Below are positions 52,405 through 61,745 of a DNA stretch of 64,000 nt, piece after piece. The stretch is from JAICMB01 sp035295125. GTDB taxonomy: Bacteria; Acidobacteriota; Terriglobia; Bryobacterales; Bryobacteraceae. The stretch lies in contig DATGJP010000112.1 in assembly GCA_035295125.1 (NCBI GenBank), forward strand, positions 1 to 64,000, read 5' to 3'. Below the pieces are notes generated by a model, which was not told the origin of the DNA, made no database searches, and worked only from the letters and a program-made list of their open reading frames with translations. The position numbers and the translations under genes were made by a program. Numbering within the stretch: the stretch's first letter is position 1; each line of letters begins with the position of its first letter.

Positions 52405-52441
52405 ATGGGTCCTCAGTAACCAAGATACGCGAAGAAAGGCA

Positions 52442-52996
52442 TTACGTGTGCTGAAGTTGGGCCAGCGCAGCCAGCACTTCTTCGCTGTGGTGCGAAGGGT
52501 TCACGCCGGTCCAAACCTTGGCAATTTTGCCCTGCGGGTCGATCAGGAAGGTGTTCCGGGCGGCGAGTTTCAACGCCACTAAGTTGTGGAGCGAGCCGTA
52601 TTCAGTCGACACTTTCTTGTCGGTGTCGGCCAGCAGCTTGAAGGTGAGCCCCTGCTTGGCGCAGAATTCCTTGTGACTGCCGGTTGTATCGACGCTGACA
52701 CCCACGATCACGGCATTTAGGGGCGAATACTTCGCAATGTCGCGTTGAAAGTTGTGCGCTTCCAGAGTGCAGCCCGAGGTGCCGTCTTTCGGGTAGAAAT
52801 AGAGCACTACCCACTTTCCGCGGAAATCCGCCAGGCTGACGGACGTCCCGTCCTGCGACGGCAGTGTGAAATCCGGCGCGGTCTGGCCCGCCTGCGGCGT
52901 TGCCCGGGCGCTGGAACATCCATATGTAGCTAGCGCGAATATCAGCAGAGCCAGGGCACCGGCCATGATCGAGACTCGCTTGAGCATCTTTCCCAT
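52442..52996 (-). CDS. bcp: Lipoprotein peroxiredoxin (BCP/PrxQ type)
   Basis: The 184-residue protein (Met at 52996) has a signal with lipobox ALATYGC (Cys27). The AhpC/TSA fold follows: APDFTLPSQDG, WVVLYFYPKDGTSGCTLEA with peroxidatic Cys76, VIVGVSVDTTGSHKEFCAKQGL, and RNTFLIDPQGKIAKVW. In BCP the resolving Cys is five residues after the peroxidatic one; here it is His81. Resolution may use the Cys in EFCAKQ or a partner thiol. It should reduce peroxides at the outer side of the cytoplasmic membrane or in the periplasm. The frame is open upstream to 53080 without signal features. Confidence 0.9.
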   Translation of the reverse strand: MGKMLKRVSIMAGALALLIFALATYGCSSARATPQAGQTAPDFTLPSQDGTSVSLADFRGKWVVLYFYPKDGTSGCTLEAHNFQRDIAKYSPLNAVIVGVSVDTTGSHKEFCAKQGLTFKLLADTDKKVSTEYGSLHNLVALKLAARNTFLIDPQGKIAKVWTGVNPSHHSEEVLAALAQLQHT

Positions 52997-53106
52997 ATTG
53001 CCATAGCAGCCCGCGGCCATCACCGGATGCAAGCTCGCAGGGCAGGCTGAATCCCAAACAGCTTGTCGCGCCGGAACCAATCATTCCTATCAGCGTCTAA
53101 GGCTCC

Positions 53107-55563
53107 ATGGAAAGACTCGTTCAGGATCTGAAGCATGCTCTTCGTCTGCTTCGCCAGAGCCCAGGGTTTACCGCAACAGCGATCTCGGCGCTGGCGCTCG
53201 GTATTGGCGCAAATACCGCCATCTTCTCGGTCGTCAACACGGTTCTGTTGAAGCCGCTTCCTTATCCAGAGCCTGAGCGCATTGTTCAGCTCATGAACAA
53301 GTCTCCACAGGGCGAGTTTCCGGGGGCCTCGGTACCCAAATACAACGTATGGCGAAATCAGACCCTGATCCTCGAGGATGTCACAGCCTATGACGCGGGC
53401 GGCCCTGGACTCAACGTCAGCGGCGGCGACCGGCCCGAGCAGGTCAAGGGCATCCACGTCTCCTACGAGTTCTTCCACTTGTTCGGCGCCCCGGTTGCGC
53501 TGGGTCGTACGTTTTCCGCCGAAGAAGACCGCCCACGGGGTGGCCGGGTGGTCGTGCTGTCGGACGGGCTCTGGAAGCGGCGTTTCGGGGCGGATCCTGC
53601 CATTCTCGGAAAGACGATGACCCTCGGCGGCGAGGTCTATTCCATCATCGGCGTCATCGGACCGAGCTTTGCGTTTCAGCCGCCGCCGGACCTTTATCTG
53701 CCCTTCCAAGCCGACCCCAACAGCACCGTGCAAGCTCACTTCTTCACGGTGGCTGCGCGGTTGAAACCGGGTGTCGGATTGGGAGCGGCCAAAGCGGGCA
53801 TGGGCCTCGCCGCTGAGGAGTTCAAACGCAAGTTCCCGCAGGCCTTGGGTCCCAACGGAAGCTTTTCGTTAGAACCAATTCAGGAGACCGTGGTTAAGAA
53901 CGTGCGTCCGGCATTGTTTATTCTGCTAGGCGCGGTCGGCTGCGTGCTTCTGATTGCTTGCGCCAATATCGCGAACCTGCTGCTGGCTCGCTCTTCGGTG
54001 CGCTCACGCGAGATCGCCATCCGGGCGGCCATCGGAGCGGGGCGGAGCCGTATTGTTCGCCAACTGCTTACGGAAAGCGTGCTGCTATCGTTGATCGGCG
54101 GTGTGCTGGGTCTCGCGATCGGAGCCGTGGGTGTTCGGGCTCTGCTCGCTCTGAATCCGGGAAACATCCCGCGGATCGGTGTGGATGGATCGGCCGTGAC
54201 TATCGACTGGACCGTGCTCACGTTCACGTTGCTGCTGTCGGTACTCACGGGAGTCGTGTTCGGCCTTGTTCCGGCGTTGCACGCCTCGCGGGCGGACCTT
54301 AATGTCACGTTGAAAGAGACAGGCGCGCGATCGGGTTCCAGCGTGCGGCAGAACAAGGCCAGGTCAGTGCTCGTAGTTGCCGAAATGGCGTTGGCTATCG
54401 TGCTTCTTGCGGGCGCAGGGCTGCTCATCCGGACGTTTGCGGCGCTGCACAGCGTTGCTCCCGGATTCGATCCGCATAACGTCCTGACCATGGAAACTTC
54501 GCTGACCGGGAGCCGATACGACCACACCGCAGGCATCTACGACATGGCGCGCCTGGCCGTGCAACGCATGGAAGCGCTACCCGGCGTCCAAGCCGCGGCC
54601 GCGAGCTCCTATCTGCCGCTGGATGGAGGTTTGGGCCTCCCCTTCGCAATTGAAGGCCGTCCACTGACGAACGGCCCGGCGCATGGCGGCGCGGGTTGGG
54701 CTTATGTCACGGCCCATTTCTTCGATGTCTTCCGGATTCCGGTGGTGCGGGGCCGGGTGATCACCGAACGAGATGATGCCGGAGCACCCGGTGTAGTCGT
54801 CATTAACGAAGCATTCGCGCGCCAGTACTGGCCCAATGAGAACCCTGTCGGCCAGCGGATAACGATCGGCCCGGGCATGGGACCGGTTTTTGCCGAATCG
54901 GCCCGCGAGATCATCGGTGTGGTCGGCGATGCTCGCGACGCCGGCCTGAATGCCAATCCTCAGCCCGAAATGTTCACTCCCCTGGCGCAGGTACGCGACG
55001 CCGTGATGGTTCTGAACAACCGCTTCATGCCACTGGATTGGGTGGCTCGAACCAGTGTTGCGCCTCTGTCGCTCTCGGAGCCCGTGAAGCATGTATTCCA
55101 GGACGTCGCCGATCTTCCCGCCGCGCACGTGCGCTCGATGGATGAGATCGTCGTCGAATCCACGTCGCGGAACCGGTTCAATACACTGTTGCTCGGTATT
55201 TTCGCGGGTGTGGCGATCCTGTTGGCGTCGATTGGTCTTTACGGGCTGATGGCGTATTCGGTGGAGCAGCGTACGCTCGAATTCGGCATCCGGCTGGCGC
55301 TGGGCGCCGATGCGTCGGGCCTCCGCAACATGATCGTAGGGCAAGCCATGTTGCTGGCGGCTGCCGGGATTGTCGTTGGAATTGGCGCGTCGTTCGGGCT
55401 GACCCGCGTGATGAAGAACATGCTCTACGACGTCAAGCCGACCGATCCCCTGGTATTTGGCTCGGTCGCGCTGCTGCTCGCAGTTGTGGCCTTCCTCGCC
55501 AGCTATCTTCCAGCACGCCGGGCGGTGCGCGTCGATCCGCTCACGGCTCTGCGGTACGAGTAG
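53107..55563 (+). CDS. ADOP-type FtsX/MacB-like ABC permease
   Basis: The 818-residue protein opens MERLVQDLKHALRLLRQSPGF, the form without N-terminal prefix. First helix is TATAISALALGIGANTAIFS, followed by a periplasmic MacB domain, FtsX block LFILLGAVGCVLLIACANIANLLLA, second periplasmic domain and C-terminal block ending LPARRAVRVDPLTALRYE. Its stop is followed nine bases later by the stop of the convergent aldo/keto reductase gene. No ATPase or PadR gene accompanies it. Confidence 0.95.
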   Translation: MERLVQDLKHALRLLRQSPGFTATAISALALGIGANTAIFSVVNTVLLKPLPYPEPERIVQLMNKSPQGEFPGASVPKYNVWRNQTLILEDVTAYDAGGPGLNVSGGDRPEQVKGIHVSYEFFHLFGAPVALGRTFSAEEDRPRGGRVVVLSDGLWKRRFGADPAILGKTMTLGGEVYSIIGVIGPSFAFQPPPDLYLPFQADPNSTVQAHFFTVAARLKPGVGLGAAKAGMGLAAEEFKRKFPQALGPNGSFSLEPIQETVVKNVRPALFILLGAVGCVLLIACANIANLLLARSSVRSREIAIRAAIGAGRSRIVRQLLTESVLLSLIGGVLGLAIGAVGVRALLALNPGNIPRIGVDGSAVTIDWTVLTFTLLLSVLTGVVFGLVPALHASRADLNVTLKETGARSGSSVRQNKARSVLVVAEMALAIVLLAGAGLLIRTFAALHSVAPGFDPHNVLTMETSLTGSRYDHTAGIYDMARLAVQRMEALPGVQAAAASSYLPLDGGLGLPFAIEGRPLTNGPAHGGAGWAYVTAHFFDVFRIPVVRGRVITERDDAGAPGVVVINEAFARQYWPNENPVGQRITIGPGMGPVFAESAREIIGVVGDARDAGLNANPQPEMFTPLAQVRDAVMVLNNRFMPLDWVARTSVAPLSLSEPVKHVFQDVADLPAAHVRSMDEIVVESTSRNRFNTLLLGIFAGVAILLASIGLYGLMAYSVEQRTLEFGIRLALGADASGLRNMIVGQAMLLAAAGIVVGIGASFGLTRVMKNMLYDVKPTDPLVFGSVALLLAVVAFLASYLPARRAVRVDPLTALRYE

Positions 55564-55571
55564 ATCAGAGC

Positions 55572-56444
55572 TTAGCTCAAGGCCCGGTTCATGCGATCGA
55601 TGGCTTCGTCGATCTCGGCTGTGTTCTTGAAGCCGATAGTGACGGAGTCCACGCAACCCAGGTTCATGGCGAACTTCATTGCGGCATCGCGGTCGTCATT
55701 GTTGAACGTGCCTTCGCCGCACAGCTTCATGCTGATGACGCCCATGCCTTCCTTGTGAACCTGCTTCATGTGACGGACCACCTCATCGACGTTCCCGGCG
55801 TAATTGACGTCGCGCAGTTCCGGTGTGTCCATTTTGGTTCCGTTGTGGTTCATGCGAATCATGGCGATGTCGAGGAACTGGTTCCCCGGGAAGGTTCGCA
55901 GCGCCGGTAAGCCGTGAACAGAGGCGCCCTTGGCAACGATGGCCTTCTTGTCTTTCGCCTCCAGGAACCCGTCCTGCAGGCTCGCATAATCGGTCGACCA
56001 GGTTGGCGGACGCAGGCAGTGCAGTAGCAGAATATCGATATATTCGGTGCCTAATTGCTTGCGGAATTGATCGATTTTGGCCGCGGGATCGCCGGATGGA
56101 GGCGTGCTGTACTTCGTCATCAGGCGATAGCTGTCGCGCGGCAGGCCCTTGAGCGCAGTCGCGAGCATCTCGGGCATTCCGTGGTAGCTCTCCGCAGTCT
56201 CAAAGAAGCGAATGCCGCGATCGTAGGCGTAACGGACCAAGCGAGTGAATTCTTCCTGGCCCAGGTCGCGCTGAACGCGGCCGGAATACGTGCCGGTTCC
56301 GAAGGCCAGTCGTGTGACCTTAACATTAGATCTGCCAAGGGTGACCCAATCGGTGGCCGACCGCTTGGGTGCGGGCGCGGCTGACAAAACGCCGGCCGCC
56401 ACTGTGGATTTGAGGAAATCGCGTCTGGTGGAACGAGGCATCAC
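55572..56444 (-). CDS. Tat-exported aldo/keto reductase
   Basis: The 290-residue protein has a Tat signal (STRRDFLKSTVAAGVLSAAPA). The aldo/keto reductase barrel follows: RLAFGTGTYSG, ALRYAYDRGIRFFETAESYHG (Asp/Tyr of the tetrad), RLMTKYS (Lys), and YIDILLLHCLR (His). Late residues SVTIGFKNTAEIDEAI match the cofactor loop. Export is known for some members of this family in acidobacteria-like genomes by my recollection; the substrate is unknown. Confidence 0.88.
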   Translation of the reverse strand: MMPRSTRRDFLKSTVAAGVLSAAPAPKRSATDWVTLGRSNVKVTRLAFGTGTYSGRVQRDLGQEEFTRLVRYAYDRGIRFFETAESYHGMPEMLATALKGLPRDSYRLMTKYSTPPSGDPAAKIDQFRKQLGTEYIDILLLHCLRPPTWSTDYASLQDGFLEAKDKKAIVAKGASVHGLPALRTFPGNQFLDIAMIRMNHNGTKMDTPELRDVNYAGNVDEVVRHMKQVHKEGMGVISMKLCGEGTFNNDDRDAAMKFAMNLGCVDSVTIGFKNTAEIDEAIDRMNRALS

Positions 56445-56508
56445 GTGCTCCTTAGTGACACTCTACCAATATGGTCAGGCACGATGAGTTATGCTCATCG
56501 TTTAACAA

Positions 56509-58311
56509 ATGATTCTGCATCCTATCGATTGGATCATCGCCGGTCTCGCGGTGTTGGTCTGCTTTCTTCCGGCGCTCAGGTTCGGGAAGCGCTCCGGAAA
56601 GAGTATATCCGAGTTTTTCGCCTCCGGCCGATCCGTCCCCTGGTGGCTGGCAGGCCTCTCGATGGTGGCCACCACGTTTTCAAGCGATACGCCGAACCTG
56701 GTGGCCAATTTCGTTCGCACGCAGGGCGTCGCCGGCAATTGGCAGTGGTGGGCGTTCACATTGACCGGAGTGGCGACGGTGTTCTTCTACGCGCGGTTGT
56801 GGCGGCGGTCAGGAGTGCTGACGGATCTCGAATTCTACGAACTGCGGTATTCCGGTAAAGCAGCGAGCGCGGTGCGTGGATTTCGCGCCGTTTATTTGGG
56901 TTTTTTCTTCAACTGCATCATCATGGCGTCCGTCAATCTTGCGGCCTGCAAGATCGCGAGCGTGCTGTTTGGGTTCGATCGCTGGCAGACGCTGCTCGCT
57001 GTTGGCGTTCTGAACGTGGTATTCGCCGCGCATTCGGGCTTATGGGGCGTACTGGTCATCGACATGATCCAGTTCTTCATCAAGATGGCAGCGGTGATCG
57101 CCGCGGCATGGTTTGCGGTGATGCTGCCGCAGGTCGGCGGCATGAGCGGACTCGTGGAGAAACTGTCTCACGTACGCGGACCCGGTGGTCTGAACCACCT
57201 GAGCATGCTGCCGGATTTCACCAATAACTGGGACATCGCCGTGGCCGTATTTATCATGCCGATCGCGGTGCAATGGTGGTCGGTTTGGTATCCCGGCGCT
57301 GAGCCTGGCGGCGGAAGCTACATTGCCCAGCGCATGCTGGCGTCAAAGTCGGAAAAGGACGCGCTGGGCGGCACACTGTTCTTCAATCTCGCGCACTACA
57401 TTCTGCGGCCATGGCCCTGGATTCTCGTCGGACTTGCTTCTCTGATCGTATATCCGACGTTAGGGGATATCCAGAAGGCGTTTCCAAACGTCGACCCGTC
57501 GCTCATTGGTCACGACATCGCCTTTCCGGCGATGCTCAAGTTTCTTCCCGCCGGCTGGACAGGGCTCATGGTGGGTGGATTGATTGCCGCTAATTCGTCC
57601 ACAATTCTGACCCACCTGAACTGGGGCGCTTCTTATCTCGTCCATGATTTCTATCGAAGGTTCCTGCAGCGCGACCGGGAAGACAAGCACTATGTGCGGG
57701 CGGGACGCATTGCGACGGTCATCCTCTTTTTGGTCTCGTCCTCAGTTGTGTTCGTCCTGCAAACGGCGCAAGACAGCTTCAATATCATGCTCCAGATAGG
57801 CGCCGGCACGGGCCTTCTTTATCTCCTGCGCTGGTTCTGGTGGCGCATCACGGCATGGTGCGAGATCGTCGCCATGGTTTGTTCGTTCGGCGTCTCCATC
57901 GTGTTTCTGATCATGCGGCGGAACGGCGTTGTGCTGGGCACACACCAGGAGCTTCTGCTGACCGTGATTATCACAACCGTGTGCTGGGTGATTACAGCGT
58001 TCATCGGCCCGCAGACGGAAATGAGCACGCTGATTTCGTTCTTCCGGAAAGTACACCCCGTCGGACCGGGCTGGCGGCGTGTCCGGCTGGCGGCTGGCAT
58101 CTCGGATTCCGAGGCCGCGAAACTTGCCGTGGCCGACAATATTCCGCTTTCATTGCTGGGGTGGGCCGCCGGGGTCTCGGTGATCTGGTCGGGACTCTTC
58201 ACCGTGGGCAATTTCCTATACGGCCGTACCGATTATGCGCTCGGTCTTCTGGCCGCGCTGGTAGTCAGCGGAGGCCTGTTGATATGGGTGGTTCGCCGAA
58301 TCTGGCAATAG
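56509..58311 (+). CDS. Sodium/solute symporter (SSS family)
   Basis: The 600-residue membrane protein has about 13-14 helices. Markers of the SSS family are FASGRSVPWWLAGLSMVATTFSSDTPN (in pieces FFASGRSVPWWL, GLSMVATTFSSDTP), GAEPGGGSYIAQRMLASKSEKDA, and FLPAGWTGLMVGGLIAANSSTILTHLNWGASYLVHDFY (pieces GWTGLMVGGLIAANSST and HDFYRRF). It should move a sugar or organic acid with Na+. The convergent galactokinase gene overlaps its end by 47 bases, and a sugar substrate is plausible from that context. Confidence 0.92.
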   Translation: MILHPIDWIIAGLAVLVCFLPALRFGKRSGKSISEFFASGRSVPWWLAGLSMVATTFSSDTPNLVANFVRTQGVAGNWQWWAFTLTGVATVFFYARLWRRSGVLTDLEFYELRYSGKAASAVRGFRAVYLGFFFNCIIMASVNLAACKIASVLFGFDRWQTLLAVGVLNVVFAAHSGLWGVLVIDMIQFFIKMAAVIAAAWFAVMLPQVGGMSGLVEKLSHVRGPGGLNHLSMLPDFTNNWDIAVAVFIMPIAVQWWSVWYPGAEPGGGSYIAQRMLASKSEKDALGGTLFFNLAHYILRPWPWILVGLASLIVYPTLGDIQKAFPNVDPSLIGHDIAFPAMLKFLPAGWTGLMVGGLIAANSSTILTHLNWGASYLVHDFYRRFLQRDREDKHYVRAGRIATVILFLVSSSVVFVLQTAQDSFNIMLQIGAGTGLLYLLRWFWWRITAWCEIVAMVCSFGVSIVFLIMRRNGVVLGTHQELLLTVIITTVCWVITAFIGPQTEMSTLISFFRKVHPVGPGWRRVRLAAGISDSEAAKLAVADNIPLSLLGWAAGVSVIWSGLFTVGNFLYGRTDYALGLLAALVVSGGLLIWVVRRIWQ

Positions 58312-59368
58312 CGCCGGCGGAGGCTTGTATCTCGAATACTTCGGAAGCACCGACGGGAGCGTTGAAATCCTCGCCGCACAGGAGGACGGCGCTGCCGCCA
58401 AATCCGGCTCCGGTGAGACGAGCACCATAGGCCCCGCCCTTCAGGGCAGAGTCAACAATCGCGTCAAGTTCGGCGCAACTGACGCGCAGGTTGTCGCGCA
58501 GACTCTCGTGCGACGCCACCATTAAGTGGCCGAACTCTGCTGCGTTTCCGGACTCCATTGCGCGAACCGCGTGCTCGACGCGGAGCGCCTCTCCGGTGAC
58601 GTGGTCGAATGCCCGGCGCTCGTCATCGGCGAGGCGTCCGCCCAGTGACGCCAGTTGCGGACTTCGAAGCGCTTCCGCATAAGACTCGACATGAAGGCGG
58701 CGCAGCGCGTTCACCCCGGCCGTGCGGCGGGCGTTATATTCGGCTCGAACCGCGGCCGATTTTTCCGCGCGGATGCCGCTGTCGGCAATCAGGAACCGCC
58801 AACCCGGCGGAATCGGTACCTGCTGGATCGTGAGCGGTACGAAACCAATCCGCATCGCGCAATCCGCGCGTCCGGCGAGAATGGCCGCATGGTCCATGGC
58901 ACCACCGCGCGTGCCGACGAATTGCTCGCCCTCCGGCAACAACTCCATTAATTCGTCAAAAGCCGGCTGAATTCCATTGGCGTCGAGTAACGCCAGAGCT
59001 ACGGCTGTGAGCAGCGCGGATGAAGATGACAATCCAGCTGCGGGCGGCAAGTCGGACGATACTTCGGCGTCGATTCCAAACGGCAGACTCCAGCGCCGTC
59101 CGACTGCTTTGGCGGCAGCTTTGACATAGTTCACCCAGTCGCCTGCTCGACCAGGTTCAAGTGAGTCGTTCCACTCGAACTCGCGCGCTCCGAAGCGCTG
59201 GTCGCTGGCGACATGGATGATACGATCGCGTCTCGGCGTGTAAGTCAGCCGGATGCCGCGCTGAATCGCGATTGGCAGCACATCGAGGTTGTGATAATCG
59301 ATGTGCTCGCCGATCAGGTTGACACGGCCGGGAACTGAGATAACACGCGCATCTTTCCCGTGCCGCAT
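58265..59368 (-). CDS. galK: Galactokinase (GHMP kinase)
   Basis: The 367-residue protein (Met at 59368) has the galactokinase signature GRVNLIGEHIDYHNLDVLP at 14-32, the GHMP ATP motif LPPAAGLSSSSALLTAVALAL and the C-terminal RLTGAGFGGSAVLLCG. It phosphorylates galactose at C1 in the cytoplasm. The frame is open 68 codons upstream through the end of the ALDH gene, but the upstream codons are Arg-rich shadow. IDYHN in place of TDYNGG is a small change near the substrate site, so a related sugar is possible. Confidence 0.88.
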   Translation of the reverse strand: MRHGKDARVISVPGRVNLIGEHIDYHNLDVLPIAIQRGIRLTYTPRRDRIIHVASDQRFGAREFEWNDSLEPGRAGDWVNYVKAAAKAVGRRWSLPFGIDAEVSSDLPPAAGLSSSSALLTAVALALLDANGIQPAFDELMELLPEGEQFVGTRGGAMDHAAILAGRADCAMRIGFVPLTIQQVPIPPGWRFLIADSGIRAEKSAAVRAEYNARRTAGVNALRRLHVESYAEALRSPQLASLGGRLADDERRAFDHVTGEALRVEHAVRAMESGNAAEFGHLMVASHESLRDNLRVSCAELDAIVDSALKGGAYGARLTGAGFGGSAVLLCGEDFNAPVGASEVFEIQASAGAIARFGEPPISTGLR

Positions 59369-59379
59369 GCCGGGCTGCA

Positions 59380-60906
59380 CTAAATCTGGAACTTGATGCC
59401 TTGCGCCAGGGGCAGTTCGTCGGAGTAGTTGATGGTGACGGTCTGGCGGCGCATGTAAGCCTTCCAGGAATCGCTGCCGGATTCGCGTCCGCCTCCTGTC
59501 TCTTTCTCGCCTCCGAATGCGCCGCCGATTTCCGCGCCGCTCGTGCCGATGTTGACGTTCGCGATTCCGCAATCGCTGCCTGCCGCGCTCAAAAAGCGCT
59601 CGGCGGCCAGCAGATTCGTAGTGAAGATGGCAGATGACAGGCCCTGCGGCACGTTGTTGTGCCAGTCAATGGCCTCGTGTAGAGTCTCGAACTCCATGAT
59701 GTGGAGAATCGGCGCGAAGACTTCCTCCTTCACGATCGGCATGTCCGGACGCGACTTCACCAGGGTCGGCTCTACGAAGCAGCCGCCCATATGACGGCCG
59801 CCGAAGATCACTTCGCCACCCTGCTCGCGCGCAAGCTCGAGTGCGTTCATCATGTCGTCGACAGCCTCTCGGGAGATGAGCGGTCCCATCAGCGTGGTTT
59901 CTTCGAGCGGATTGCCTAGCCGAACCTGCCGGTAGGCGGCGACCAGCTTTTCGGTCATCTGCTGCGCGATCCCTTTCTGAAGGAAGAGGCGGCGGATGGT
60001 GGTGCAGCGCTGGCCCGCAGTGCCGACGGCTCCGAACAGGACAGCGCGAAGCGCGAGATCGAGGTTCGCATCGTCCATGACAACGACGCCGTTGTTGCCG
60101 CCCAGTTCGAGCAGGCAGCGCCCCAGCCTCAGTCCGACTGTTTCGGCGACCTCGCGTCCCACACGGCAGGAACCGGTGGCGCTGACCAGGGGAACGCGCG
60201 GATCTTTTAATAGACGCGCTCCGACGTTCCTCCCGTTGCCGATGACAAGCGAGAACACGCCCTTCCAGCCGTTCCGTTCCAGCACCCGGTTGCAGATCTT
60301 CTGTACGGCGATGGCGGTCAAGGGAGTCTTCGAAGAAGGCTTCCACAGCACAGTGTCGCCGCAGACGGCCGCGATCAGAGCGTTCCAGGACCACACAGCC
60401 ACGGGGAAATTGAAGGCCGAGATGACGCCGCATACGCCGAGCGGATGCCACTGCTCGTACATGCGATGGCCGGGGCGCTCGCTGGGCATGGTCAATCCAT
60501 AGAGTTGGCGCGACAGACCGACGGCGAAATCCGCAACATCGATCATTTCCTGCACTTCGCCCCGTCCTTCGGCCAGGATCTTCCCCATTTCCATCGAGAC
60601 GAGGGTCCCGAGATCCTCTTTGTGGCGGCGCAACTCATCGCCTATCTCACGAACGATCTGGCCGCGTCGGGGCGCGGGAACCATACGCCAGCGCTTGAAC
60701 ACCTGGTGCGCGTTCCAGGCGACCTCGTCGTAGTCCTCTTCGGCGGCGGTTTCCACGCGCGCGATGACGGTCCCATCGGCGGGGTTCAGCGATTCGATCT
60801 CGGGTCCCTGGGGCGTCTCGATCCAGTCGCCCGCGCAAGCGCCGGAATTGACTGCGTCGATTCCCAGACGTTCCAGGATTGGAATTATGGTCATTGTGCC
60901 AGCCAT
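59380..60906 (-). CDS. Aldehyde dehydrogenase (ALDH7-type, aminoadipate semialdehyde)
   Basis: The 508-residue protein has the ALDH fold with cofactor motif VISAFNFPVAVWSWNALIA, catalytic Glu267 in LLELGGNNGVVV and nucleophile Cys301 in GTAGQRCTTIRRLF. The last is the form used by ALDH7/AmaB enzymes in lysine breakdown (aminoadipate semialdehyde). The start may also be the Met at 60894. The radical SAM gene upstream on the same strand overlaps by 16 bases. Confidence 0.9.
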   Translation of the reverse strand: MAGTMTIIPILERLGIDAVNSGACAGDWIETPQGPEIESLNPADGTVIARVETAAEEDYDEVAWNAHQVFKRWRMVPAPRRGQIVREIGDELRRHKEDLGTLVSMEMGKILAEGRGEVQEMIDVADFAVGLSRQLYGLTMPSERPGHRMYEQWHPLGVCGVISAFNFPVAVWSWNALIAAVCGDTVLWKPSSKTPLTAIAVQKICNRVLERNGWKGVFSLVIGNGRNVGARLLKDPRVPLVSATGSCRVGREVAETVGLRLGRCLLELGGNNGVVVMDDANLDLALRAVLFGAVGTAGQRCTTIRRLFLQKGIAQQMTEKLVAAYRQVRLGNPLEETTLMGPLISREAVDDMMNALELAREQGGEVIFGGRHMGGCFVEPTLVKSRPDMPIVKEEVFAPILHIMEFETLHEAIDWHNNVPQGLSSAIFTTNLLAAERFLSAAGSDCGIANVNIGTSGAEIGGAFGGEKETGGGRESGSDSWKAYMRRQTVTINYSDELPLAQGIKFQI

Positions 60907-61745
60907 CTAAAACCCTCCGTTCCGGCCGCGAACCGGCGACCGGCGTGTTTCACAAACGACTCGATCCGCTGCAGAGTCTCCCGCTGGAAGTTCGGGTCGA
61001 GCCATGCCGATTGGTCGTGCTTCTCCGCAATTCGCGCCGCGGCATCTCGTGTTGTGGCGCCATGCCGCTTCACCGCTCGCACGTGGAATGGATCGCCGAT
61101 CACATCCTCACGAGTTGCCTCGAGCGCGGCCTCGGCGAGACGTTCCGGATCGCAAGGCAGCAAAGGCGCAAGGGCGGCAAAAGTGCGGATACCATTCGAC
61201 CTCAGCGTTCTGACTGCTACGAGGCGCTCACTCAGCGGCGCGCAACGGGGTTCGTACAGACGCCGAACATCCTCTCGATTCGTGGTCAGCGAGAAGCTGA
61301 CTCGCAAGTCGGTTTGCCGGGAGAGTTCGACGAGTCTGGTCAGGTCGCGCAGGATCAGTGGACCCCGCGTTTGAATCACGAAGATTCGGGGTGGTCTTGC
61401 AAGCAGCTCGTCCAGAAGCCGGGGCATCATGGCTGCTTGCTCCTCGGCTGGTTGATAGGGGTCTACCAGCGGGGAACAATAGATCACCTGAGTCGGGCGA
61501 AGCTGCTTACGGAGCAGTTCCGGGGCGTTGCTTTTGAATGTTGTGAACTGTCCCCAGTGCAGCCAGTCTTCTTTCTTAAGCCCGCCGTAAATGCCCATGG
61601 TCGGCACATAGCAATAGGTACAGCCGTAAGTGCAGTTTCGGGCTGGGGTCAGGGAGTGGGTAAACCCGGCTTCTTCGATAAACCCCGATGTCGCGCTCAG
61701 GATGCTATGCGCTTGGGTTTCGAAGATGCGGAAAGCCTGGGGCAC
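60891..61745 (-). CDS. Radical SAM protein (SPL-like)
   Basis: The 284-residue protein has the cluster-binding motif CTYGCTYCY with Cys38, Cys42 and Cys45. It has SLTPARN before it, QVIYCSPLVDPYQPAEEQ, RILDELLARPPRIFVIQTRGPLILRDL-like strands and VRVSFSLTTNRED. This is the pattern of spore-photoproduct-lyase-like Rv2578c/SplB-type radical SAM proteins. The substrate is unknown; DNA repair is possible but not shown. It is the first gene of a two-gene run with the ALDH gene. Confidence 0.85.
   Translation of the reverse strand: MPQAFRIFETQAHSILSATSGFIEEAGFTHSLTPARNCTYGCTYCYVPTMGIYGGLKKEDWLHWGQFTTFKSNAPELLRKQLRPTQVIYCSPLVDPYQPAEEQAAMMPRLLDELLARPPRIFVIQTRGPLILRDLTRLVELSRQTDLRVSFSLTTNREDVRRLYEPRCAPLSERLVAVRTLRSNGIRTFAALAPLLPCDPERLAEAALEATREDVIGDPFHVRAVKRHGATTRDAAARIAEKHDQSAWLDPNFQRETLQRIESFVKHAGRRFAAGTEGFRWLAQ

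Noticed and set aside
54577..55656. 359-codon minus-strand frame
   Set aside because: It is antisense to the third ADOP permease and has no domain.
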